From positions 1 through 45,094 of the forward strand of contig CAJOGK010000008.1 in NCBI GenBank assembly GCA_905234145.1: a stretch of 45,094 nt of DNA. The letters are read 5' to 3'. Each line of letters begins with the position of its first letter. The stretch's first letter is position 1. The DNA comes from an uncultured Prevotella sp. (lineage in GTDB: Bacteria; Bacteroidota; Bacteroidia; Bacteroidales; Bacteroidaceae). Positions 8,291-16,943 of the stretch are shown here, in pieces. Below the pieces are notes generated by a model that searched no databases, was not told where the DNA came from, and was given only the letters and a program-made list of their open reading frames with translations. A program made the position numbers and the translations under genes.

Positions 8291-8571
8291 TGTCAACGAC
8301 AAAATGTTTGCGGTACCAGCCCACACCGCCAGGGAGGGCACCACCACCTGCACCACTGGGATTACCCACGTAGAAATCGCCCTCGATGGCCCAATCATGT
8401 GGTACAGAAAGCTGACGCCAATGGCTATCGTTGTAATCTACTTGCGACATCTGAACGGAGTCGCCCAATAGAAAAAGCCAGTCAGCGTCGAAATTCTGAC
8501 GCTGACGGGCTTGTATCGTTGTCAGTCCACAAAGGACAAGGACAAAACTAAGAAGTCTATTCATTTTTAAC

Positions 8572-8614
8572 AACGGATTTCACGGATTACACGGATTTAC
8601 TAATTACACGGATT
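8572..8614. repeat. CACGGATT tandem repeat between GH31 and GH2
   Basis: Units of CACGGATTA/T occur at 8581, 8590 and 8607, with a partial AACGGATTT at 8572. They fill the whole 41-base gap between the two genes of the operon. Confidence 0.7.
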
Positions 8615-11600
8615 TTACAGTGTTACGCTGATAGCTTTTCCGTTATAGTTTACCATCTTACCCTCGGGATTGTCGAGATTAAGCGCCTTGGGCGCATCCT
8701 TCGAAACAAACACGATATTGAAGCGGCGTTTCTTCAGCATGCCATCGAACTGACCCTTGCGCGCACCGAAGCTAACGGTCTTAGTAACATCGTCGTAAGT
8801 AATATCGATCGTGGCATACTTGCCCTTCTCGTAATTGTAATTGGTGCCCTCGTCCTCATAGAGTTGGAAGCAACCGTTCTGACCCTCATAGACATAGAGG
8901 TTGATGAGCTCTGCGGGCTTCTCATCGCTCCACTCCATCTCAGGACCGAATGGAATGATGGCACCCTCGCGAACGAAGACAGGTATCTGCTCGTAAGGGG
9001 CATCGATAACGAGCCTACGGCTCGAGAGGTTAGTGGTTTGAGGTGAGAGGTTAGAGATATCCTCTGCTTCTATGATTTTTTCTCCTGTGTAGAGATTGTA
9101 CCAACCGCACTGAGCGGGGAAGTAAACCGAACGATTGCGAGCCTTATAATAGCCTACAGGACAAGCCATCAAAGCAGGACCGAACATCCACTGATTACCG
9201 ATATTCTCAACCTCCTTATCACCATTAAAGTCCATGACCAAAGCACGCATCAGGGTGTAATCCTGGAAGTGGGCCCAACCTGCCATCGAATAAATATAAG
9301 GCATGAGGCGATAGCGCAACTTATCGTAGTAAACAAACGACTTGTAAGCAGGATGCTCATCGGGGGCGATGTTCCAGATTTCGCGCAGAGGCCACTGACC
9401 ATGCGAACGGAAAAGGGGAATAAAGGTACCAAACTGGTTCCAACGAGTTTGCAACTCGCGCCACTCCTTCAGGTCTTCATTCTCCACACCTGACTGATTA
9501 AAGATTTGCTGGGCTGCGACATAGCGATTCTCGACGCAGAAGCCACCCTGATCCATACCCCAGAAAGGAATACCCGACATCGCATAATTCAAGCCTGCCG
9601 TCATCTGGGCGCGCATATCCTCCCAACGGGTACCGATATCGCCACTCCAAGTAGCCGTAGAATAACGCTGTTCGCCAGCAAAACCGCTACGGGTTAACAG
9701 GAATACGCGAGGCTCAGATAATTTACTATTTACGGATTTACCATTTACGATTTGTTTCCAAGTTTCGCGCTGGCCATTGTAGATGGCATCAGCATTCACG
9801 GTACTGTAAGCATTGAAATACTCCGTAGAGGTTCCTAAAGCGGTAGGACCAGAGAGGGCCTTGCGATACCACATGGGGGTGCAATCGCGCACATTGGGCT
9901 CTGAGGCATCCATCCACCAGGCATCCACCATAGAGGTGAGGGGTGAGGGGTTAGAGGTTAGAGATTTCTTTGCTAAACCTGTATACAGATTTTCATCCAT
10001 TTGTTTCCAGAACATCTTGCGGGCACCAGCATCGTAAGCATCATAGAAACCATTCTTATAACCAGGACCTACCCAGTCGTGGATATCATCCGTGGGCGAC
10101 TGGATATACATCCATCCCTTGGCATCGAGCTCTTTGTAATTATCGGTATTGCAATAGAACTTAGGCCAAACGCTGATCATAAAGCGACCATGCATCTTGT
10201 GCACATTGTCGAGCATCTGCTGGGGATTGGGATAGCGAGAAGCCTCGAACTTATGAGAGCCCCACTGATCCTCGGGCCAGTAGTTCCAGTCCTGTACGAT
10301 ATTGTCGATAGGGATATGGCGCTTACGGAACTCAGCAAGCGTGCCTTCGATTTCATCCTGCGTCTGATAGCGCTCGCGACTCTGCCAGAAACCCAGCACC
10401 CACTTGGGATAGAGCGAAGCCTTACCTGTAAGCGTGCGATAGCCAGAAATCACCTCATCGAAGTTCTTACCTGCAATGAAGTAATAATCCATATCCTTGG
10501 CCATCTCGCTCCAGATACTCAACTGCTCGCGCTCTTTCTTACTGCGAGGCTCGGAAACACGCAAGCCGCAATAAGCCTCACCGCCATCAGGGCGCCACTC
10601 TATACGCAACTGAACCTTCTTGCCCTTCTGCAACTCGGTAGAGAACTTATAGGTATTGGGATTCCAAGCTGTACGCCAACGCTCTGGTACAACTTCCTTG
10701 CCATCGATATACACCTTGACATAGCCCGAATAATAAAGGATAAACTGATAAAGCTGACTCTTACCCTTACAATGGCCACAGCACTCAGGCTCGATAAAGC
10801 CCTCGTAAGTAACATTCGCACCCATCAGGTTGATCTCCTTTGGGAAGTTCTTGATACCGCCATTATCCGTTTTCAGGGCGATGGCAGACTTCTCGGGCGT
10901 ACCATATTCAAAATAGATAGAATCCTCATCGCGCACCAGCTTCTTGCCCATACGATCGATATAAGTACCTGTTAAATGACCTTCCTTACCCGTACGATCG
11001 TAAAGCTTGAAAGCACGATTCAGCTGCAGATAATCATTGGGATTACCAAAGCGGCAATAGCTGTACGAATCCCACAGCAGGCCATAGTTCTTATTTGAGA
11101 GCACGAAAGGAATCGACACCTTGGTATTATACTGGAAGAGGTCTTCGTTCTTGCCCTTCATATTAAACTCCTCGCTCTGGTGCTGACCTAAGCCATAGAA
11201 AGCCTCATCCTCGGGCGAATCGAACTTCATCTGCCAAGTGAGTCCGTGTTTCTGTTCCTCTGGCACCGTATAACCCGTTTTCATACCAAGCTCGCGCTCG
11301 GGCACGGTAAAGGGTTTAAACAGCTTGCCGTCCTTGGCCTCTTCGAGCAATTCCTTGCCTTCAGCATCGTAAAACTTGATGCGTCCGCTCTCTTTCTTTA
11401 CGACAGCCTTCACATTCTTGGTTTGAACGATCACCTCGTCGTCGCTCTCGCTAATGGTGTAAGCGCTCTTTGCAGGTGCTGTCTGGGGCACGATCATCAA
11501 CGAAGCAGGCTTCTGAGGCAGAGCAGCCTCTGACGTAGCCCGCACACGGATAATGTTGTCGTTAATCACTTCGAGGCGAACTACCTTTGCCTGTCCACCA

Positions 11601-11701
11601 TCAGGCGTAATCGTCACGCTGTTTCCATTGGTCTGCACCGTTGCCGCTTGCGCAAGGCCAGCAATCGCCAGAGCAGACACCACTAAAAAGAATTTTTTCA
11701 T
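8615..11701 (-). CDS. GH31 glycoside hydrolase with PA14 insert, probable alpha-xylosidase
   Basis: This 1028-residue secreted enzyme begins with the signal peptide MKKFFLVVSALAIAGLAQA. An N-terminal beta-sandwich domain leads to a PA14-like insert (about 280-395, with LYYSGYVKVYIDGKEVVPERW). The catalytic barrel follows, starting near KWVLGFWQSRERY. The nucleophile is Asp598 in WWMDASEPN and the acid/base is Asp688 in TWSGDIGTRW. A PA14 insert is known in Bacteroides xyloglucan alpha-xylosidases, so removal of alpha-xylose from xyloglucan oligosaccharides is the best guess. Alpha-glucosidase activity is the main alternative. It lies six bases after the sensor gene and 41 bases before GH2, so it belongs to one leftward operon. 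Three repeat islands are translated within it (KSLTSNPSPLTS, VNGKSVNSKLS, SNLSPQTTNLSS). Confidence 0.88.
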   Translation of the reverse strand: MKKFFLVVSALAIAGLAQAATVQTNGNSVTITPDGGQAKVVRLEVINDNIIRVRATSEAALPQKPASLMIVPQTAPAKSAYTISESDDEVIVQTKNVKAVVKKESGRIKFYDAEGKELLEEAKDGKLFKPFTVPERELGMKTGYTVPEEQKHGLTWQMKFDSPEDEAFYGLGQHQSEEFNMKGKNEDLFQYNTKVSIPFVLSNKNYGLLWDSYSYCRFGNPNDYLQLNRAFKLYDRTGKEGHLTGTYIDRMGKKLVRDEDSIYFEYGTPEKSAIALKTDNGGIKNFPKEINLMGANVTYEGFIEPECCGHCKGKSQLYQFILYYSGYVKVYIDGKEVVPERWRTAWNPNTYKFSTELQKGKKVQLRIEWRPDGGEAYCGLRVSEPRSKKEREQLSIWSEMAKDMDYYFIAGKNFDEVISGYRTLTGKASLYPKWVLGFWQSRERYQTQDEIEGTLAEFRKRHIPIDNIVQDWNYWPEDQWGSHKFEASRYPNPQQMLDNVHKMHGRFMISVWPKFYCNTDNYKELDAKGWMYIQSPTDDIHDWVGPGYKNGFYDAYDAGARKMFWKQMDENLYTGLAKKSLTSNPSPLTSMVDAWWMDASEPNVRDCTPMWYRKALSGPTALGTSTEYFNAYSTVNADAIYNGQRETWKQIVNGKSVNSKLSEPRVFLLTRSGFAGEQRYSTATWSGDIGTRWEDMRAQMTAGLNYAMSGIPFWGMDQGGFCVENRYVAAQQIFNQSGVENEDLKEWRELQTRWNQFGTFIPLFRSHGQWPLREIWNIAPDEHPAYKSFVYYDKLRYRLMPYIYSMAGWAHFQDYTLMRALVMDFNGDKEVENIGNQWMFGPALMACPVGYYKARNRSVYFPAQCGWYNLYTGEKIIEAEDISNLSPQTTNLSSRRLVIDAPYEQIPVFVREGAIIPFGPEMEWSDEKPAELINLYVYEGQNGCFQLYEDEGTNYNYEKGKYATIDITYDDVTKTVSFGARKGQFDGMLKKRRFNIVFVSKDAPKALNLDNPEGKMVNYNGKAISVTL
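9021..9060 (-). repeat. Family A repeat island in GH31, C-terminal copy
   Basis: On the coding strand this has CTCTAACCTCTCACCTC-type near-repeats, read as SNLSPQTTNLSS just before RRLVIDAPYEQ. It is related to 4331-4385 and 9931-9966. Confidence 0.6.
9717..9753 (-). repeat. Family C (GTAAAT) repeat island in GH31
   Basis: On the coding strand, GTAAAT recurs in the pattern ATCGTAAATGGTAAATCC and on. It is read as IVNGKSVNSKLS in the one frame without TAA. Related sequence lies upstream of purD (29925-29955) and, inverted, inside the metal ATPase (16567-16592). Confidence 0.6.
9931..9966 (-). repeat. Family A repeat island in GH31, central copy
   Basis: CTCTAACCCCTCACCCCTCACCTC-type near-repeats lie on the coding strand, read as SLTSNPSPLTS. 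The island lies shortly before the nucleophile segment VDAWWMDASEPN, in a loop of the catalytic barrel. Confidence 0.65.
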
Positions 11702-11707
11702 ACCTTA

Positions 11708-14700
11708 TCAATTATTAATTTTGTCATCGTTAGTTTCATCGTCCATCAGCACAGCCTCTTCCACCACTTCTTCCTCCAAAGGCAGACTAATGGTGTAAAC
11801 AGAACCGCCACCAGGGTTATTATCGCCAACCACAGTACCACCATGGGCCGTTACGATATCTTTGACGATAGAGAGGCAAATTCCAGAATCATCATCGCTG
11901 ACCATGGGGTCGAACATGTGCTCCTTGGCATCCTCATCCAAACCGATACCATTATCGGAAATGCGGATGGTTCCCATGTTAGGTGTTTTGTCGACAAATA
12001 CCTTGATACGACAATCCTTAGGTGAGAACATTACACAATTATTCAGCAGAATCTGAATGGCCTGACCCATCATATCCTGATCGAATGGCATTACCAGATC
12101 CTGAGCCAATGGGAAGAATGAGAACCTGAGTCGCTTATCATCGGGCGCCTTGAACTTGGCGCACTGATCTTTCATGAAGTCCTGCAGATCAGCAGGCTGG
12201 CGATTCAAGGCACCTACCTCCCACTCGTTCACTTGCGGTTCTTTTGGCTTTTGCTCATTAGCCATGCTTTCCTGCATCTGGGCGCGCATCTCGGTCATAA
12301 TCTGTTTCTTATAGGCCTCCATGCGTATTTGATCGAGCTCTACCTGCTCAGCATGTTTCTGCAAGAAGCGACGACGCCACAGATAGATACCACCTACTAC
12401 CAAGGCCAGGAAGAATACCATCAGCCATCGGTTGCGCAGAAGCGGAGGCGTAATGGTAATTTCGAGCACAGCCTCGTGCTCACCCATCGTACCATCATCG
12501 TTAAGCATGCGCACATGAAGGAGATAGCTGCCATGATGCAACGACATATAGGTGATATTAGGATCGTTCTCCTCGGTCTTTATCCACTTGTCGCTAAAGC
12601 CCTCCAGCATATACACAAAGCGCGAGGTGTTATGTATCTCAGCCTTGTCGGAAGCAAGCTGGATGGTAAACTGGTTTTCATAATAGCGTAACTCGAGTTC
12701 GCGAGAAATATCGAGGGCCTCTTCGAGAATGACACGACCTTCGTACTCCTGACCTACGCCAATCTGCTGACCAAAGAGTTTCAAGCCACTAAAGATGGGG
12801 TGCTCCTTACTGCCCTCATTGGATACCAGTCTGGGATTGATGACATCTACACCACCGATACCACCCACCAGCACGATACCATTGCGGGTAAGACTGATAG
12901 AGCGCTGGTTGTACGTGCCTTGCTGCAAACCGTCCTTCGTAGAAAAACTGCGCACGAGGAACGACCACTTACCCTCTTCGTCCATCCGGGGGATAACACT
13001 CGAAATACCATGTTCGGTAACAACCCATACCGTATGACGGTCATCCTCGACAAGACCCACAACACTGGAGCCGAAAAGACCAGAATTCATATCGAGCATG
13101 GTTTGCTGCTGGGTTTTACGATCAATGATACAGCAACCAGAAGAAGAGCCATACCAGATTAAACCTCGGCTATCTTCGATGACACTACAAGCAGCAGGCA
13201 TCGCAGCGGGTTGGTCAGGAACAGCAGGGATCGTGAAATTCATCACCTGACCACTCACTGGATTAATCAGAGAATAATATTCGGAATGACCAGCCATCAG
13301 CCAGCCTTTCTTAATCCAAGCCAAAGAAGTCATAAAGTTACTAGGTAATTCTGTATTGTAAGAACTCCAAGTCTGGAACTTACCCGTCTTTACTCTCAAT
13401 CGCTGTACACCATTACCCAAGGTGCCAATCCAAATATCACCCCACTTATCTTCGATAACAGACCACACATTATTATTAAGCAATCCGCCTTCATCTGTCG
13501 TAGCGGTATAGTTATATGCATGACCATTCACAATATGAATCAGGCCACCATTATAAGTACCAAACCAAACAGAGCCATCGCGCGAGCTGCAACTAGACAC
13601 CATGATATCTGACTGGAATCCGCAACGGGCCCTATCGAAAACTTCCGTCTCGCCCGTCTTGGGATTATACTTAATGATACCTCGGTTATCAGTACCAAAC
13701 CAATAGTTACCATGGGTATCTTCGGTTGTGGTATTCACATCGCCGATTTCGAGTGTGGAGAAACCAGACAAATTCTCAATAAACTGGTTCAGACCACTAC
13801 GATAGGCACCTATCCACATATTGCCCGACTTATCGAGCAATAAATGCTTGATGGTATTCTCGCTCAAGGATGTTTCATCATACTTATTATTGAGGAACTG
13901 GCGCAACTCCTTTCGTTCCCAGTCGACCACAAACAGTCCCTGATGGTCGGTGGCAAGCCAAATCCAATGACGATGATCCATTATGACATCCCATACCATC
14001 GTATTCTCAGGCAATTCCTTAACGCCAAACTGACGGAAATAGTCATTGATGGAATTATACCAACGCTTATGCTGACTATTGAAAATATAAACAACACCGT
14101 TAGAGAGAACCCAAAAGTTACCAAAATCATCGATATTAATACGGTATTCACTATTAGTCTGGCCACCATTCTTCTTCACGTAGTCATCGCGCCAAACCAC
14201 CTTGCCACGGCCTCCATCAATAGCCAACAACTCGCCATTACTAGAAACCACAATCAATTTATTATCGTACTCAGCATACGAAGAAACCCAGAACTCCTTG
14301 GGGATTTCGTCTTCTCCATAGCCATATCTGGTAAGCGTCTTGGCTCCAGTCTTGGGATTATAGAAATAGAAACCTTCATCATAGTTCTTAACCCAGAGAT
14401 TCTTCTTGGAATCGATGAAAAGACGATCGACACCACCCTTAATACCGATTTTGGAGAGCTCCTGCGAAGGATTACGCACCGTTTTTTCTGTATTTGGATC
14501 GAAAATACTGAAATTCATGCCCTGTTTCAGCCAGAACCTACCGTCACCGTCCTCCATAATCATATCCACATAGTTACTGCGTAGCGATGTGGTATCGCTA
14601 GGATCGGAATAGAAAGTACGGAAACGGTAACCGTCGTAACGATTCAAGCCATAGGAGGTACCTATCCATACATAGCCCTTGGAATCTTGAAACAGACAAT

Positions 14701-14827
14701 TGATTTGGGAGTTGGAAAGACCATCGCGCGTGTCTAAACGACGGAATTTCATATCAGGAATTTCAGCATTATCTGCACTTATGGCGAGGCAGAAAAGACT
14801 GAGAACGACAGTAAGTAGTTGCTTCAT
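11708..14827 (-). CDS. Reg_prop/Y_Y_Y sensor with HATPase-like domain, no phosphoacceptor His seen
   Basis: This 1039-residue protein is related to hybrid two-component sensors that control polysaccharide loci. After a signal peptide it has about eleven propeller repeats (WIGTSYGLNRYDG, WFGTDNRGIIKY, WIGTLGNGVQRL and others). A Y_Y_Y domain follows (about 700-790), then one membrane helix (about 799-820, WLMVFFLALVVGGIYLW). The cytoplasmic part has a coiled stretch and a HATPase-like domain with an N-box-like LLNNCVMFSP and DNGIGL. The H-box (HExRTP) normally found between helix and ATPase is absent, and there is no receiver or AraC domain. It is therefore much shorter than full hybrid sensors (about 1300-1400). 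It is the first gene of the GH31-GH2 operon. It may work as an ATP-binding partner of another regulator. Confidence 0.82.
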   Translation of the reverse strand: MKQLLTVVLSLFCLAISADNAEIPDMKFRRLDTRDGLSNSQINCLFQDSKGYVWIGTSYGLNRYDGYRFRTFYSDPSDTTSLRSNYVDMIMEDGDGRFWLKQGMNFSIFDPNTEKTVRNPSQELSKIGIKGGVDRLFIDSKKNLWVKNYDEGFYFYNPKTGAKTLTRYGYGEDEIPKEFWVSSYAEYDNKLIVVSSNGELLAIDGGRGKVVWRDDYVKKNGGQTNSEYRINIDDFGNFWVLSNGVVYIFNSQHKRWYNSINDYFRQFGVKELPENTMVWDVIMDHRHWIWLATDHQGLFVVDWERKELRQFLNNKYDETSLSENTIKHLLLDKSGNMWIGAYRSGLNQFIENLSGFSTLEIGDVNTTTEDTHGNYWFGTDNRGIIKYNPKTGETEVFDRARCGFQSDIMVSSCSSRDGSVWFGTYNGGLIHIVNGHAYNYTATTDEGGLLNNNVWSVIEDKWGDIWIGTLGNGVQRLRVKTGKFQTWSSYNTELPSNFMTSLAWIKKGWLMAGHSEYYSLINPVSGQVMNFTIPAVPDQPAAMPAACSVIEDSRGLIWYGSSSGCCIIDRKTQQQTMLDMNSGLFGSSVVGLVEDDRHTVWVVTEHGISSVIPRMDEEGKWSFLVRSFSTKDGLQQGTYNQRSISLTRNGIVLVGGIGGVDVINPRLVSNEGSKEHPIFSGLKLFGQQIGVGQEYEGRVILEEALDISRELELRYYENQFTIQLASDKAEIHNTSRFVYMLEGFSDKWIKTEENDPNITYMSLHHGSYLLHVRMLNDDGTMGEHEAVLEITITPPLLRNRWLMVFFLALVVGGIYLWRRRFLQKHAEQVELDQIRMEAYKKQIMTEMRAQMQESMANEQKPKEPQVNEWEVGALNRQPADLQDFMKDQCAKFKAPDDKRLRFSFFPLAQDLVMPFDQDMMGQAIQILLNNCVMFSPKDCRIKVFVDKTPNMGTIRISDNGIGLDEDAKEHMFDPMVSDDDSGICLSIVKDIVTAHGGTVVGDNNPGGGSVYTISLPLEEEVVEEAVLMDDETNDDKINN

Positions 14828-14865
14828 ATAATGATAGGTTTTTTGCGAATGTCAATATTTCGGTA

Positions 14866-14873
14866 CAAATGTA
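14866..14873 (-). promoter_or_regulatory. -7 element of the sensor-GH31-GH2 operon
   Basis: The minus strand reads TACATTTG, matching TAnnTTTG, about 39 bases upstream of the sensor ATG. Confidence 0.6.
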
Positions 14874-14940
14874 CGCATAATTTGTGAGAAAAACAAATAA
14901 TCGAAGAAAAAATTGCAACCAAGTTGCGAAACTATCGCCG

Positions 14941-14948
14941 TAACTTTG
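14941..14948 (+). promoter_or_regulatory. -7 element of the metal ATPase promoter
   Basis: TAACTTTG lies 51 bases before the ATPase ATG. It is followed by a purine-rich leader containing the GTAAAA repeat. Confidence 0.65.
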
Positions 14949-14965
14949 CACCCAGAAAGAATTTA

Positions 14966-14999
14966 AAGGTAAAAAAGTAAAAAAGTAAAAAGGTAAAAT
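14966..14999 (+). repeat. GTAAAAAA tandem repeat in the ATPase leader
   Basis: GGTAAAAAAGTAAAAAAG followed by TAAAAAGGTAAAAT is a tandem 8-base repeat running to the ATG at 15000. It makes up most of the 5' untranslated region and contains no normal ribosome binding site. Confidence 0.6.
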
Positions 15000-16943
15000 A
15001 TGGCACATGAACATCATCATCACGAATGCTGCGAGCATGAACACGAGCATCATCACGAGCATTCTTTGAAGCGGCAACTGGCTTTAATTATCGCCACAGC
15101 CATTCTGCTGGTTGTAGCCGTCGTTATTGAGAAGCAACTCGACTTGCCCAAATGGCAATTGCTGCTGGTTTACCTCGTACCTTATCTGTTGATCGGGCAC
15201 GACACGTTAAAGGAAGCCATCGAGGGACTGATAGAAGGAGATGCCTTTAATGAGCACTTCCTGATGTCGGTAGCAACCATCGGTGCCCTCTGCATCGGTT
15301 TTCTGCCTGGTGCTGAGACAGAATTCCCTGAGGCGGTTTTTGTCATGTTGTTTTTCCAGGTAGGTGAACTCTTTGAGGGTTATGCAGAAGGTAAAAGTCG
15401 CGAAAGCATATCCCATCTGATGGATATACGTCCTGACATCGCCCATGTATATGGTACAGACCAAGAAGCGTTCCACGATGTGAATCCAGAAGAAGTGAAG
15501 GTAGGCGACATCATTTTGGTGCGTCCTGGCGAGAAAGTACCTCTGGACGGTATCATCACGGAAGGCAGCACCTCTTTGAATACGATCGCTCTGACAGGTG
15601 AAAGTCTGCCACGCGAACTCACAGAGGGCGACGAGGTGATTTCGGGTTGTGTAAACCTCTCGGGTGTGATTAAGGTTCGCGTTACAAAGGCCTTTGGTGA
15701 GAGTACGGTATCGAAGATCTTGAGTCTGGTGGAGCATGCGAGTGAACATAAGTCACAGAGCGAGGCCTTTATCACACGTTTTGCCCGTATCTACACTCCC
15801 ATCGTAGTATTTGCAGCTTTGGCCATCGCCATCATTCCGACACTCTTTGGCGGTGCTTTTGCCACATGGCTTTATCGCGCCCTGATGTTCTTGGTGGTAT
15901 CATGTCCTTGTGCCCTGGTCATCAGTGTGCCGCTCACCTTCTTTGGCGGTATCGGAGGGGCTTCGCGCAAGGGTATCCTCATCAAAGGTTCGAACTATAT
16001 GGACGCTTTGGCAAAAACCAGCATCGTGGTATTTGATAAGACAGGTACTTTAACGCATGGACAATTCGCCGTAGAAGCTGTGCATCCCGACCTTTGCGAT
16101 GCGCACCAGCTGTTACATCTGGCAGCACATGTAGAACATTTTTCTACCCACCCTATCGGCACAGCCTTGCGCGATGCTTTCCCTGATGAAGCCTCTGACG
16201 GATGCTCTGTAAGTGAGGTAGAAGAAATTGCAGGACAAGGCGTTCGCGCAAAAGTGGGCGAAGAAATCGTATGCGTAGGAAACACGAAGATGATGGATGC
16301 CATAGGTGCCAAATGGCATGATTGCCATCATATAGGCACTATTATCCACGTAGCCATTGACGGACAATATGCTGGACATATCGTAATTAATGACAAGATT
16401 AAGGCGGATAGCAAGGTAGCTATTGAGCAATTAAAATCGGTAGGTATCGACAAAACCGTGATGCTTACAGGCGATCGCGAGGAAGTGGGAAAGCATGTAG
16501 CACAAGTATTGGCCCTGGACGAATACCACGCAGAGCTTTTGCCTAACGACAAAGTCAAGTATATTGACGATTTAAAGATTTACGATTTACGAACAATCGC
16601 TTTCGTGGGCGATGGCATTAACGATGCACCAGTATTGGCACGTGCAGATGTAGGAATAGCGATGGGAGGATTAGGAAGTGATGCCGCCATCGAAGCTGCT
16701 GACGTGGTGCTGATGGACGATCAGCCCTCAAAGATAGCACTCGCCATCCGCATCGCACGAAGAACCATTGCGATTGCCCAGCAAAACATCTGGTTTGCCA
16801 TCATCGTAAAAATAGCCGTATTGCTGCTTGCTGCCATCGGCCTAAGCACAATGTGGATGGCCGTATTTGCAGATGTGGGTGTAACAGTGATAGCAGTGCT
16901 AAACGCCATGAGGGCGCTTAGCACTCGTTTCGCGAATCACTAG
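15000..16943 (+). CDS. zntA: Heavy-metal P1B-type ATPase (Zn/Cd/Pb export type)
   Basis: This 647-residue inner-membrane pump would export divalent metals. The N-terminus is a short His/Cys/Glu-rich tail (MAHEHHHHECCEHEHEHHHE) instead of a heavy-metal-associated domain. Membrane helices, the actuator segment (TGES), the membrane metal site SCPCALVIS (Cys302, Cys304), the phosphorylated Asp346 in DKTGTLTHG, the HP motif (STHPIG) and the hinge GDGINDAP are all present. CPC plus the His-rich tail fits zinc or cadmium; the metal is inferred. Residues DDLKIYDLRT are encoded by a GTAAAT-type repeat island. The last 45 bases overlap the end of the convergent LacI-type gene. Confidence 0.9.
   Translation: MAHEHHHHECCEHEHEHHHEHSLKRQLALIIATAILLVVAVVIEKQLDLPKWQLLLVYLVPYLLIGHDTLKEAIEGLIEGDAFNEHFLMSVATIGALCIGFLPGAETEFPEAVFVMLFFQVGELFEGYAEGKSRESISHLMDIRPDIAHVYGTDQEAFHDVNPEEVKVGDIILVRPGEKVPLDGIITEGSTSLNTIALTGESLPRELTEGDEVISGCVNLSGVIKVRVTKAFGESTVSKILSLVEHASEHKSQSEAFITRFARIYTPIVVFAALAIAIIPTLFGGAFATWLYRALMFLVVSCPCALVISVPLTFFGGIGGASRKGILIKGSNYMDALAKTSIVVFDKTGTLTHGQFAVEAVHPDLCDAHQLLHLAAHVEHFSTHPIGTALRDAFPDEASDGCSVSEVEEIAGQGVRAKVGEEIVCVGNTKMMDAIGAKWHDCHHIGTIIHVAIDGQYAGHIVINDKIKADSKVAIEQLKSVGIDKTVMLTGDREEVGKHVAQVLALDEYHAELLPNDKVKYIDDLKIYDLRTIAFVGDGINDAPVLARADVGIAMGGLGSDAAIEAADVVLMDDQPSKIALAIRIARRTIAIAQQNIWFAIIVKIAVLLLAAIGLSTMWMAVFADVGVTVIAVLNAMRALSTRFANH
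16567..16592 (+). repeat. Family C repeat island inside the metal ATPase
   Basis: GATTTAAAGATTTACGATTTAC is the inverted form of the GTAAATC repeat. It is read in frame as DDLKIYDLR, just before the conserved GDGIND hinge of the pump. Confidence 0.5.

Larger units (their letters stand above)
6083..8573 (-). pseudogene. GH2 beta-galactosidase, broken by frameshift
   Basis: This is a secreted glycoside hydrolase family 2 enzyme split into two frames. The first (8573 to 7098) has a signal peptide (MNRLLSFVLVLCGLTTIQA), the sugar-binding and immunoglobulin-like domains, and the start of the TIM barrel with acid/base Glu410 in MWSIGNEV. The second (from about 7126 to 6083) continues with SGAIDVIGFNYHH, carries the nucleophile Glu in PFIFSESVSALQ (7031-7033) and ends with C-terminal beta domains. 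The frame changes between the His codon 7128-7130 and the Ser codon 7124-7126, where family members usually have a few more residues (NHL..SGA). This fits a small deletion. The two catalytic residues lie on different fragments, so neither can work alone. It is the last gene of the sensor-GH31-GH2 operon. Confidence 0.85.

Noticed and set aside
10001..10975. A 324-residue frame on the plus strand within GH31
   Set aside because: The minus strand carries the GH31 catalytic motifs; this frame has no known motif.
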